Assembly: GCA_964466035.1 (NCBI GenBank)
Contig: CAYXLR010000010.1
Coordinates: 3,530 to 67,529, forward strand
From: JANQEA01 sp964466035
GTDB taxonomy: Bacteria; Bipolaricaulota; Bipolaricaulia; UBA7950; UBA9294
Direction of reading: 5' to 3'
DNA length: 64,000 nt
Each line of letters starts with the position of its first letter. Position 1 is the first letter of the stretch. A model generated the notes under the pieces. The model had not been told where the DNA came from. It did not search any database and worked only from the letters and a program-made list of their open reading frames with translations. Position numbers and translations under genes: made by a program. Shown piece by piece: positions 51,469-60,000 of this stretch.

Positions 51469-51910
51469 AGAGGAGGCCCTCCGCCTCTTCGGCGAGCGGT
51501 TCGGCGTCCCTCGCGGCGCGCTCGACGGACTGTCGTTCTTCGAGCGCCGGGAGGAGATCTGGGCCTGTCGATCCCTCCCGCCTCCGGGGATCGAATCCGA
51601 TCGGCCGCCGGGGCTTCGTGCCCTCCGGCGCCAGGCGGGCGGCCTCAAGCCGACGAGCACGTTCCTGATCGCGTTGGGACCTCGGATCACCGCCTCGCGG
51701 GTCGATCTCGGGGCGGACGATCTCCGTCGCGTCCTCCTCGGGCAGCGGATCCCGTCGCCGCAGGTTCAGACCGAAGGGTACGTCGCGCTCTGCTTCCGCG
51801 GCGACGTCGTCGGCTGCGGGAAGGTCCGAGGCGGCGCGCTCGCCGGGCTGATCCCGACCGGTCGCCGGCGCGAGCTCCTCGGCGCGCTCGACGCCAATCC
51901 CCGTAACTGA
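51437..51910 (+). CDS. RsmF C-terminal-domain-like protein
   Basis: 157 aa. Overlaps the methyltransferase gene by 32 bp in another frame. The end (YVALCFRGDVVGCGKVRGG then LAGLIPTGRR) resembles the C-terminal RNA-binding region of RsmF-type enzymes. GTG start at 51437 with GGAGG upstream; an in-frame TTG follows. Probably the RNA-binding half of a split enzyme. Confidence 0.7.
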   Translation: MGSLPDSSAPKEEALRLFGERFGVPRGALDGLSFFERREEIWACRSLPPPGIESDRPPGLRALRRQAGGLKPTSTFLIALGPRITASRVDLGADDLRRVLLGQRIPSPQVQTEGYVALCFRGDVVGCGKVRGGALAGLIPTGRRRELLGALDANPRN

Positions 51911-51917
51911 ATCCGCG

Positions 51918-51965
51918 GATCTGTAATCCAGATCACAGATTCCGACCGTCCCCATCGGCTAGAAT
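51918..51965 (+). promoter_or_regulatory. Palindromes and -10 of the VWA-RTX-PKD gene
   Basis: GATCTG-TAATC-CAGATC is a perfect 6-5-6 inverted repeat (51918-51934); ACAGAT follows at 51935-51940 and also pairs with ATCTGT. TAGAAT at 51960-51965 has no -35 match, so activation by a protein bound to the palindrome is plausible. The gene has AAGGAGGT, a perfect Shine-Dalgarno. Confidence 0.5.
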
Positions 51966-52003
51966 CTCCGCGGAAGTTGGATCGATCGACAAGGAGGTAC
52001 GGA

Positions 52004-54361
52004 ATGAGAACCCGAAGCCTGTGCCTCGCGGCGATGTTGATTTGCTCTGTTGCCGTCGCCGCGAGCGCCATGCCGGACAACGTCGTCTTCGTCCTCGACG
52101 CATCGAACTCCATGAACAAGCTCCTCGCCGTCAAGACGAGGATCGATGCCGCCAGGGACGCGTTGGTCGAATTGCTCGGCGGCATGCCCGTGGGGGAGAA
52201 CATCGGGCTGCTGATCTACGGGCACCGAATCAACTACAAGAACGAAGTGGAGAGCTGTCAGGACATCGAGATGCTCTTCCCGATCGCGGCCCTCGATGAC
52301 GTCATCCGAGATCGGATGATCTCCGCCATCGGGCAGATCACATCGCAAGGGAAGACGCCGCTGGCCGACTCCCTGGCCGAGGCCGCCAACGCCATCTCGG
52401 CGACCGGCGAGGGAGGCACGATCATCCTGCTGAGCGACGGGGAGGGGAACTGCGGCGGCGCGCAGGACATCGTGGCCGACACGATCGCCACGCTCGATCC
52501 GCCGATCGCCATTCACGTCCTCGGCCTGGACGTGGAAGACGAGGCGAGCCAAACGTTGCGCGCCATCGCCGCCGCCACCGGCGGAGACTACTGGAGCATT
52601 CAAGAGGCCGCCGGACTCCTCGAGGCGCTGTACGCCGTCATCGAGAAGCTTGACCTGGCGCCGGTCGAGCCGCGCGACATGATCCCGTCCCAGTTCGCCT
52701 GCCTCGGCGTGACGAACGTGATCTACGGGACCGACGGGAACGACGTCCTCTACGGCACCTCCGAGGGGGATCTGATCCTCGGACTGGGCGGAGACGATTT
52801 CCTGATCGGTCTCGACGGAAACGACGTCCTGTTCGGCGGCCCGGGGAGCGACCTCCTGGAAGGCGGGAACGGAAACGACCTCCTCGACGGGGGCGACGGA
52901 GCCGACCTGCTCTTCGGCGGACCGAGCGACGATCTCCTCTGCGGCGGCCCGGGGAACGACTCGCTCGAGGGCGACCTCGGCGACGACGTGCTCGACGGCG
53001 GCCCGGGAATCGACACCCTCCTCGGCGGCCGAGGCCACAACGTGCTCTACTCCGCCGACGGCGCCGACACGCTGCTCGAAGGAACGGTCATCGAATGCGC
53101 CTACGACCGATGCCCGGTCTGCGAGACCTTGTGCCCTCCGATCGTCGAGTGTCCGCCGGCACCGGCCCAGCCGCTGTGCCCGCCTCCGTGTCCCGCACCC
53201 CCCGCTCCCGAGCCGGCCTGCCCGGTTCCGTCCGCGTTCAAGACGCTGAACGAGGGCGAGTCGATTCAGTTGCACGGAGCGGTCAGCGACGCGGACTGCA
53301 ACGTGGTCACGTCCGCATGGCAGGCGAGCGCGGGGTCGTTCGACGATCCGACCTCGCTCCACCCGGTCTACACCGCGCCGATGATCAGCGGGTGTGAGGA
53401 CCTCGACGTCGAGGTCGTCCTGACGGCCGTCGACAGCTGCGGCGCCTCGGCGAGCGACTCGTTCGTCCTCCACGTCCGGAACGTGAACCACCCGCCGACC
53501 GCGAGCGCGGGCGAGCCGATCTGCATCGACGAAGGGACGTCGATCGCCCTCGGCGCGAGCGCGTACGACCCGGATTGTGAAGGGCTGATGGTGGAGTGGT
53601 CGGTGAAGGGCCGTCTCGGTTCGTTCGAGGACCCGTACGTACTCCGGGCCGTCTTCGTCGCGCCGATGATCGACGCCTGCGACGGCGTCGACGTCCTCGC
53701 GACCCTATCGGTCACCGATCCGTGCGGCGCTTCGGCCTGCGACACGGTCCTTATCCACGTGCGAAACGTCAACACGGCCCCGGCCGCGGACCTCGGCCCG
53801 GACTTCGACGTCGACGAGGGAACAGTCATCCAGCTGACCCCGGTCGTGTCCGACCCCGACGGCGATGCGCTCAAGTACTGCTGGACCACGACGAAGGGGA
53901 CGCTCGACAGCCCGTACGCGGCGTGCCCGACGCTGAGGGTCCCGATGACGGCTTGCTGCAACGGCGAGTCGTTGGTCGTCACCCTCACGGTCACCGATCC
54001 TTGCGGGCTCTCGGCGAGCGACTTGGTGACGGTGCACGTCAACGACGTCAACGCGGCGCCGACCGTCGACCTCGGCCCCGACCTCTGCATCCTCGAGTGC
54101 GACTCCGTCCTTCTCTGCCCTCGGGTCAGCGATCCGAACGGGGACGCGCTCACCTACTCGTGGAGCGCGACCGCGGGCGTCTTCGCCGATCTCGGTGCGG
54201 CCACGACGCTCTACACCGCGCCGGCGACGGACGGCTGCGACGGGATGGACGTGATCGTCACGCTGACCGTGACGGATCCGTGCGGCCTGACCGCGACCGA
54301 TTCGATCCTCGTTCACGTCGAGAACATCAACCAGCCTCCGACGGTGAAGGCCGATCCGTAG
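52004..54361 (+). CDS. Secreted VWA - RTX - PKD-like repeat protein
   Basis: 785 aa. Signal peptide (1-22). VWA domain with MIDAS DASNS at 32-36 and IILLSDGEGNC. A calcium-binding RTX run at about 239-361 (units such as GTDGNDVLYG, GGDDFLIG, GGPGSDLLEG). A Cys/Pro linker (CPPAPAQPLCPPPCPAP, about 367-405). Then four PKD/cadherin-like units of about 93 residues, each ending VTDPCG or VDSCG and N-V-N-x-P. RTX and VWA both need metal, so a calcium-stabilised surface adhesin fits. C-terminus has no anchor or sorting signal that I recognise. Confidence 0.9.
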   Translation: MRTRSLCLAAMLICSVAVAASAMPDNVVFVLDASNSMNKLLAVKTRIDAARDALVELLGGMPVGENIGLLIYGHRINYKNEVESCQDIEMLFPIAALDDVIRDRMISAIGQITSQGKTPLADSLAEAANAISATGEGGTIILLSDGEGNCGGAQDIVADTIATLDPPIAIHVLGLDVEDEASQTLRAIAAATGGDYWSIQEAAGLLEALYAVIEKLDLAPVEPRDMIPSQFACLGVTNVIYGTDGNDVLYGTSEGDLILGLGGDDFLIGLDGNDVLFGGPGSDLLEGGNGNDLLDGGDGADLLFGGPSDDLLCGGPGNDSLEGDLGDDVLDGGPGIDTLLGGRGHNVLYSADGADTLLEGTVIECAYDRCPVCETLCPPIVECPPAPAQPLCPPPCPAPPAPEPACPVPSAFKTLNEGESIQLHGAVSDADCNVVTSAWQASAGSFDDPTSLHPVYTAPMISGCEDLDVEVVLTAVDSCGASASDSFVLHVRNVNHPPTASAGEPICIDEGTSIALGASAYDPDCEGLMVEWSVKGRLGSFEDPYVLRAVFVAPMIDACDGVDVLATLSVTDPCGASACDTVLIHVRNVNTAPAADLGPDFDVDEGTVIQLTPVVSDPDGDALKYCWTTTKGTLDSPYAACPTLRVPMTACCNGESLVVTLTVTDPCGLSASDLVTVHVNDVNAAPTVDLGPDLCILECDSVLLCPRVSDPNGDALTYSWSATAGVFADLGAATTLYTAPATDGCDGMDVIVTLTVTDPCGLTATDSILVHVENINQPPTVKADP

Positions 54362-54377
54362 CCGATCGGTCCGAGGA

Positions 54378-54433
54378 ACCTATCGGTCGATCCGAACGAT
54401 CTGCTCCGTCCTCCAGCAGGGCGGAGCAGATCA
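54378..54433 (+). repeat. Hairpin repeat, copy 1
   Basis: 56 bp sharing, apart from a 5-bp gap, the sequence at 63927-63987. Contains an 11-bp perfect stem (GATCTGCTCCG with CGGAGCAGATC, 54398-54408 and 54422-54432). It follows the VWA-RTX-PKD stop by 16 bp and could act as a transcription terminator, though only a weak T-run follows. Confidence 0.75.
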
Positions 54434-54801
54434 TCTATTCAACTCGGAACTGCTCTGCAATAACACCCAGTCCGGCGACGCCACTTCCTTCAGATCACGA
54501 AGATGGAGCAACGCAAGCGTTTCCCCATCTCCAATCCAGTTCTGTCTGGCTCGGTCCCACACGTGACAAACTTGCTTCCCGTGTGGGTGCGCCCGCATCC
54601 AGGGTTCAGGTGTGGTACTTCCACGCTATGCGGAACGCCTCTACCCTGCCAGAATCGCACGTGCCAATTCTCGGCTCAATAGTGACAATGTTATGAGGAT
54701 TACAGACCGCCATGCAATTCCAACATATACTGATCCGTGGGTTGGGTTCTGGGCTGGTCCGAACCTATGCCCGCAATTTAGCTGCCAAGGAGATGGTGTA
54801 A
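54434..54801 (+). other. Lower-GC intergenic region with weak promoter
   Basis: 368 bp without a gene. TATACT at 54726-54731 with CAGACC 17 bp upstream is a possible promoter for the FG-GAP gene, with a 60-70 nt leader ending in AAGGAG. Composition is less GC-rich than all DNA to the left of it except the 33.7-34.4 kb patch. Confidence 0.35.
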
Positions 54802-56229
54802 ATGAGGCGCTCTCTGTTGCTGGCTGGCTGTATCTGTCTAGTCTTGGTCTCTGGGCTGGTCGTGGCGGCCCCCGTCGCTCCGTACGGCGACCCGGCTCCC
54901 GGTCTGAAGCCGAGGAGCTGGGCCTGCTACCAGACCTGCGTGCTACCGACGGACATCCTCGCCGCCGATATGAACGGCAATGGCTGGATGGATCTGGCGG
55001 TCCTCTGCTCCGCGACGGGCCAGGTTCACTTCCTAACTAACTTGGCAATTGCCGGTCCGGGGGTGTTCAATGCGCCGGGGACGTACGTCCCCACGTCCGG
55101 CCCGGTTCGTTTTGACAACGGGTCACAGCTCGAGCCCGCGGTCAGCGGCCTGTACGTCCTTTACGAGACCGTCGGCGTGCCGGCCCTGGGGACCGCGTCG
55201 CCCACAGCGGGCGCGGCGATGGAGATCCGCGCGATCCCCGCGAACACGGTCGGCTTCATCTCGGACGACTTCAACCATGACCTCACCGTCGACCTGATTC
55301 TGCTGCTTGATGATGCGGTCGTCTTCCCCAATCCCGTGGCAGCACCCCTCTCCGCTGTGCCGGTAGCGGCCGTCCAGGGCGACTTTAACCAGGATGCCTG
55401 GCTCGACTTCGCGGTACTCCTCAACAACGGACGGATCATCGTCTTCTACAACAATCGGTACGGCGCCGGGCTTTCGTTCACCGCAGGCGCTCCGGTCACG
55501 GGGCTGGATATCGCAACCCCGACCGCCATCGCCGCGGGCGACTTCAACGGGGACGGTCTGCTGGACCTCGTCGTTGTCGGATCGAATCCTCCCAATCGAG
55601 GCTTCGGTCTCCAGGACGGGTACGCTCAGGTCTTCCTGAACACGTTGGCGACGGCCGGTGCGGTCGGCTTCGTCCCCACAGGGAGGCCGATGCGGACCTG
55701 GGGGTTCAATTCGGTGGCCGTGGAGGCTCTGGACGCCGACGGGAACGGCTTCGACGACTTCGTCGTTGCCAACTGGGGAAGCGCGACGATCACCGTCTTC
55801 CTCACGAAAGTCGATACCCTCGCGGTAGACAGGCGAGCCAGCGTCGACAAGTACTGCGTTCCGGATCAGAAGCGCGCAACGATCAACTTCGTCCTCTTCA
55901 AGTATGAACTGCAATGCGGCCACTTCCCGATCGCCCTCGCCGCGGCCGACTTCGACTACAACGGCAAGATGGACCTGGCCGTTGCGCTCCAGTCGACCGA
56001 CGAGGAACTGTGCGCCCAGAACCCGTCGTGCATCGAAGTGATCTTCGATGTCGCGTGCGGGTTCCATCCTGCAGGACCCAAAGGAGCGCCGCCGCAGCTG
56101 AAGCACTGGGAGATCGAGAACGTCACAGGCGAGAACGACAACTGCCCGGCGCCGTGCAAGGACGACTGCGACGACAACGAACCACCGGAAGCGGTAATCG
56201 GCGACGAGGAGGATGAGTCGGGAAACTGA
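54802..56229 (+). CDS. Secreted FG-GAP propeller protein (0-frame product)
   Basis: 475 aa. Signal peptide (about 1-23). Repeats of FG-GAP/VCBS type with calcium-loop motifs DMNGNGWMDLAV, DFNHDLTVDLIL, DFNQDAWLDFAV, DFNGDGLLDLVV, DADGNGFDDFVV and DFDYNGKMDLAV, as in integrin-like beta-propellers. The end turns acidic (CKDDCDDNEPPEAVIGDEED) and stops in TCG GGA AAC TGA. The sequence continues in the -1 frame as 56226-57305; see the frameshift entry. ATG 54802 with AAGGAG. Confidence 0.88.
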   Translation: MRRSLLLAGCICLVLVSGLVVAAPVAPYGDPAPGLKPRSWACYQTCVLPTDILAADMNGNGWMDLAVLCSATGQVHFLTNLAIAGPGVFNAPGTYVPTSGPVRFDNGSQLEPAVSGLYVLYETVGVPALGTASPTAGAAMEIRAIPANTVGFISDDFNHDLTVDLILLLDDAVVFPNPVAAPLSAVPVAAVQGDFNQDAWLDFAVLLNNGRIIVFYNNRYGAGLSFTAGAPVTGLDIATPTAIAAGDFNGDGLLDLVVVGSNPPNRGFGLQDGYAQVFLNTLATAGAVGFVPTGRPMRTWGFNSVAVEALDADGNGFDDFVVANWGSATITVFLTKVDTLAVDRRASVDKYCVPDQKRATINFVLFKYELQCGHFPIALAAADFDYNGKMDLAVALQSTDEELCAQNPSCIEVIFDVACGFHPAGPKGAPPQLKHWEIENVTGENDNCPAPCKDDCDDNEPPEAVIGDEEDESGN

Positions 56230-56255
56230 TCCCCCCCTCCGACACCGAGGAGGGG
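56207..56255 (+). other. Candidate programmed -1 ribosomal frameshift signal
   Basis: Seen in order: AGGAGG (56207-56212), 7 nt, the slippery heptamer G-GGA-AAC (56220-56226) in the correct 0-frame phase, a TGA stop immediately after (56227-56229), a 7-nt spacer, and a GC stem CCCCTCC/GGAGGGG (56234-56240 with 56249-56255) with 8-nt loop. Slipping back one base gives GGG AAA then CTG and an open frame to 57305. This is the dnaX/lambda-G-T arrangement of internal Shine-Dalgarno, slippery site and stem-loop. Confidence 0.75.
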
Positions 56256-57305
56256 CAGGAGCAGGCAGACTTAGACGAAGAGCGTCCGAGTCCAGAGAGC
56301 GACAATGTAGCGAACACGCCCGGAGAGGAGGCCCACGAAGGCGCCTCCTCTCCCTTCACGCCTGGTGAGGCTGCGGCGAAACCTTCTGAGGAGCCTAACG
56401 CCGAAGGCGATACCGCTGAATCCTCGGACGAGTCTCCACCCGTGACGCCGCCGGGGGCGGCGGCGCCTGCCGAGCCACCTGCTGTCAAAGAGGTATCGGA
56501 GCCGGCAGAGGCATGTTCGATCGCGACATCCACCGTACAATCGGAGCTCTTGAGGTTCATCCAGCTCAACGATGTCGTCCCGTGCGACTTCGATCAAGAC
56601 GGTGTCGTCGATCTGCTCGCGCTGAACCACCGAGTGAGCACAGGATACGGGTTCGAAGGCATTGGCAACGGCCTGTTTGTGGACGGACCGAGCTTCGACC
56701 TGCCGTTCCGACCGGCCGCGGCCGCGTGCGTCGGAGATCCACTGGACAACAACCTGGCGCTCGTCAGTACGGAGGGTTCGATTGCGCTGTTCCATCCTCT
56801 GGTGTCGTCGGATCTCCCAACGCGCATCGTGAAGAGCCCGATGCAGATCGTCACACTCGGTGGGGACGAATTCTCCAACACCATCGCAGTGGTGAGCGAA
56901 GAGTTCGACGTCGCCGAGGCGTATCGACTGACGGGCGGTGGTCTAACCTTGCTCGGAGAGTACAAAGTCAACTCGGCATCGACGATCGAGGAGTGGTACG
57001 AGACCGTCCTCGGTTGGACGGAAGCCGACGAAGCCATCCCGCTCCCCCCGCTTCAGCATCAGCGCCGGATTCGAGCGGCCGACCTCAACTGCGACGGAAT
57101 CCCTGATGTGATCTCAATCGAGGCGCAGCAGCTCGTGTGTCATCTCAGCGATGATGGCAAGCCACTTCAGACGTCGCTCCATGTGCCTCTGGGGATCGAT
57201 CCGGTCGTGCTCAAGGTGTGCGACGTGGACGGGAACGGCCTCATCGACATCCTGCTGCTGGGATCCGCAGGGACTCTCGAATCCGTGCTGTTTGATGCGC
57301 TCTAG
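56226..57305 (+). CDS. -1 frame extension of the FG-GAP protein
   Basis: 359 codons, no start codon with a ribosome-binding site (first GTG at 56442 has none). It begins with a long acidic, Pro/Ser-rich linker (DTEEGQEQADLDEERPSPE and so on, to about 56490) that continues the acidic end of the 0-frame product, then further FG-GAP-like loops: DFDQDGVVDLLA, DLNCDGIPDVIS and DVDGNGLIDILL. A frameshifted product would be 834 aa: two propellers on a flexible tether. An alternative is an ordinary frameshift mutation or sequencing error. Confidence 0.75.
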   Translation: MIPPSDTEEGQEQADLDEERPSPESDNVANTPGEEAHEGASSPFTPGEAAAKPSEEPNAEGDTAESSDESPPVTPPGAAAPAEPPAVKEVSEPAEACSIATSTVQSELLRFIQLNDVVPCDFDQDGVVDLLALNHRVSTGYGFEGIGNGLFVDGPSFDLPFRPAAAACVGDPLDNNLALVSTEGSIALFHPLVSSDLPTRIVKSPMQIVTLGGDEFSNTIAVVSEEFDVAEAYRLTGGGLTLLGEYKVNSASTIEEWYETVLGWTEADEAIPLPPLQHQRRIRAADLNCDGIPDVISIEAQQLVCHLSDDGKPLQTSLHVPLGIDPVVLKVCDVDGNGLIDILLLGSAGTLESVLFDAL

Positions 57306-57409
57306 CTATGGGCGCCATCGGGACACTTCCGCTTGGCAAAGCAAGCATTTCCGGAGCAAGCCTGATGCACTCAGTGGGATCAGCTCTTCGCGTGATGGCT
57401 GTGATGCAC

Positions 57410-57439
57410 TTGCCCGGATGAGCAGCGGCATGGTACATT
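57410..57439 (+). promoter_or_regulatory. Candidate promoter of the PKD-repeat gene
   Basis: TTGCCC (57410-57415), 18-bp spacer, TACATT (57434-57439), about 60 bp before ATG 57500. A TTGGTACCAA palindrome (57472-57481) sits in the leader. Confidence 0.4.
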
Positions 57440-57499
57440 GCGCCAATCCGGTGGAGATCCGCCACCCGCGTTTGGTACCAAGGTCGAGGAGGTGCGAAG

Positions 57500-59956
57500 A
57501 TGTCTGGTGAGAATTGGCTGTTGGTGTTCGGTGTCCTACTGATCGGCGCAGCCGCGATGTTCTTCCTGCCGCAGGATGTGCCGATCCCCGTTCCCCCGCA
57601 GGTGGAGGCAGGGCCGGATGCGAATGTCCAGGAGTTGTGCGAACTCAGGCTGGAGGGACGCGCCAGCGACCCGAACGGCGGCCCTGCCTCGGTTCTGTGG
57701 ACGGCACAGGATGACCGTGGCTGGTTTAACGATCTAACCGATCCGGCGACGATCTACACTGCGCCGAGCCTGTGCGGTGGTCCCGAGATCGTCGAGTTGA
57801 CGCTGACCGCAACGTCGGAGACCGGGCTGAGCGCCGCCGATTCGTTGCTTGTACACGTTTGCGAGGAACTGGGACCCGCCCCGGAGTGCAATGCGGTGTC
57901 CGCATTCGATGGGGTCAGCGTCGTCGGATACGAAGCGACCCGCGTCTGTCAGCCGGTCCAGACCACACCGAACTGCGCACCGTACGCCGACGCCGGCAGT
58001 GACATCACCGTCCAGGAGGGGGCGTCGGTTGGACTGACCTGCGACGGGTCCGACCCCGACGGCGATCCCGTCTCCTACCACTGGACCGCCACCGGCGGTC
58101 ACTTCGACGATCCGTGCCTACTCCACCCGGTCTACACCGCACCGTTACTCGACTGCGAGGCTTCCCGGAACGTCACCTTGACCCTAACGGTGACCGACGC
58201 ACACGGTGCCTCGACCTCCGACTCGGTGATCGCCTGCGTCACCAACCTCAACCACGCACCGTACGCCGACGCCGGCAGTGACATCACCGTCCAGGAGGGG
58301 GCGTCGGTTGGACTGACCTGCGACGGGTCCGACCCCGACGGCGATCCCGTCTCCTACCACTGGACCGCCACCGGCGGTCACTTCGACGATCCGTGCCTAC
58401 TCCACCCGGTCTACACCGCACCGTTACTCGACTGCGAGGCTTCCCGGAACGTCACCTTGACCCTAACGGTGACCGACGCACACGGTGCCTCGACCTCCGA
58501 CTCGGTGATCGCCTGCGTCACCAACCTCAACCACGCACCGTACGCCGACGCCGGCAGTGACATCACCGTCCAGGAGGGGGCGTCGGTTGGACTGACCTGC
58601 GACGGGTCCGACCCCGACGGCGATCCCGTCTCCTACTGCTGGACCGCCAGCAGCGGTCACTTCGACGATCCGACCCTGCTTCATCCTCAGTTCACGGCGC
58701 CGATGCTCGACTGCGAAGCCGCGCGAAGCGTCACGTTGACCCTCACCGTAATCGACGCACACGGTGCCTCGACCTCCGACTCGGTGATCGCCTGCGTCAC
58801 CAACCTCAACCACGCACCGTACGCCGACGCCGGCAGTGACATCACCGTCCAGGAGGGGGCGTCGGTTGGACTGACCTGCGACGGGTCCGACCCCGACGGC
58901 GATCCCGTCTCCTACTGCTGGACCGCCAGCAGCGGTCACTTCGACGATCCGACCCTGCTTCATCCTCAGTTCACGGCGCCGATGCTCGACTGCGAAGCCG
59001 CGCGAAGCGTCACGTTGACCCTCACCGTAATCGACGCACACGGTGCCTCGACCTCCGACTCGGTGATCGCTAGCATCACCAACGTCAACCATCCCCCCTA
59101 CGCGGACGCCGGCGAGAGCTTCACCATGCCCGAAAGCAGCATCGTCCAGCTGACCTGTAAAGGATCTGACCCTGATGGTGATCCTGTCTCCTACCACTGG
59201 ACCGCCACCAGTGGTCACTTCGACAACCCCTGCGCGCTGCACCCGTTCTACACGTCTCCTCTTCTGGAGTGTGAGAGCTCTCGGGATGTCGTCGTGACCC
59301 TCACCGTGACGGATCGACACGGAGCGTCCGCATCGAGCAGCGCCGTGATCACCGTGCAGGACCGCCCTGAACCGGAGTGCGTTCCCTACTACAAGCTGAT
59401 CGTGACCGAGGGCGAGCGCGTGCGCCTCTCTGGTCGGGTATCGGACCCGGACAGCAATCTGCGAAGGCATCTCTGGCAGAGCAGCGCAGGGCAATTCGAC
59501 GATTCACGAAGCCTCTGCACGGTATTCACCGCCCCGCTTCTCGAGCCCGGCGAATCGCTCCGCGAGATCGAGGTGGCGCTCGTCGCCGAGGACACGTGCG
59601 GGCTCACGAGCCGAGATACCCGCATCATCCTAGTCGTTGCCGCCAAGCATCCACCGCGGGTCGATGCCGGCCCCACGTGCCTTCTCACCGACGTTCGAAG
59701 CGTCCGGCTGGAAGGCGACGTCTACGATGAGGATGGAAGGATTGCAAATATCTCTTGGCGCATCACGCAGGGCTGCGCGACACTGTCCGACAGCTCTGTT
59801 CGGAATCCCATGCTTCTGTTTTGCCCGGATGCGGCGCCGGGCAGCGAAGCGGTGGTCGTCCTGACAGCAGCGGATGAAGAAGGGAACACAAGTACGGATA
59901 CGATTCGCGTGAGGTTTTCCCCGCAGACGCCGGAGCCCTGCTTGGGCGAAGGATAG
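57500..59956 (+). CDS. Membrane-anchored PKD-like tandem-repeat surface protein
   Basis: 818 aa. N-terminal hydrophobic helix (WLLVFGVLLIGAAAMFFL) as anchor or uncleaved signal. About eight beta-sandwich repeats of about 93 residues: one diverged, then five in a row (four of them nearly identical, DNA 57982-59098), then two diverged. Each has GSDPDGDPVSYHWTA-like and LTLTVTDAHGAS-like strands and an NLNHAPYADAG-like junction. These repeats are related to those of the protein at 52004. No C-terminal anchor. GGAGGTGCGAAG before the ATG. Confidence 0.87.
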   Translation: MSGENWLLVFGVLLIGAAAMFFLPQDVPIPVPPQVEAGPDANVQELCELRLEGRASDPNGGPASVLWTAQDDRGWFNDLTDPATIYTAPSLCGGPEIVELTLTATSETGLSAADSLLVHVCEELGPAPECNAVSAFDGVSVVGYEATRVCQPVQTTPNCAPYADAGSDITVQEGASVGLTCDGSDPDGDPVSYHWTATGGHFDDPCLLHPVYTAPLLDCEASRNVTLTLTVTDAHGASTSDSVIACVTNLNHAPYADAGSDITVQEGASVGLTCDGSDPDGDPVSYHWTATGGHFDDPCLLHPVYTAPLLDCEASRNVTLTLTVTDAHGASTSDSVIACVTNLNHAPYADAGSDITVQEGASVGLTCDGSDPDGDPVSYCWTASSGHFDDPTLLHPQFTAPMLDCEAARSVTLTLTVIDAHGASTSDSVIACVTNLNHAPYADAGSDITVQEGASVGLTCDGSDPDGDPVSYCWTASSGHFDDPTLLHPQFTAPMLDCEAARSVTLTLTVIDAHGASTSDSVIASITNVNHPPYADAGESFTMPESSIVQLTCKGSDPDGDPVSYHWTATSGHFDNPCALHPFYTSPLLECESSRDVVVTLTVTDRHGASASSSAVITVQDRPEPECVPYYKLIVTEGERVRLSGRVSDPDSNLRRHLWQSSAGQFDDSRSLCTVFTAPLLEPGESLREIEVALVAEDTCGLTSRDTRIILVVAAKHPPRVDAGPTCLLTDVRSVRLEGDVYDEDGRIANISWRITQGCATLSDSSVRNPMLLFCPDAAPGSEAVVVLTAADEEGNTSTDTIRVRFSPQTPEPCLGEG
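57982..59097 (+). repeat. Four tandem 279-bp repeats (A-A-B-B)
   Basis: Units begin at 57982, 58261, 58540 and 58819; a fifth, diverged one starts at 59098. Units 1 and 2 look identical; units 3 and 4 look identical except at the 3' edge. All four share the first ~110 bp and the last ~60 bp, while the middle differs between A (CHHW/GGHF type) and B (YCW/SSGHF type). In-frame, one PKD-like domain per unit. Confidence 0.9.
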
Positions 59957-60000
59957 CCGCAGGGAAGCGACACCGATGACTAGCTAGGGAGGGAGGAGAA

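Noticed and set aside
57982..59098. CRISPR-like regular repeats
   Set aside because: The repeats are 279 bp, contiguous, in frame and encode PKD-like domains; there are no spacers.
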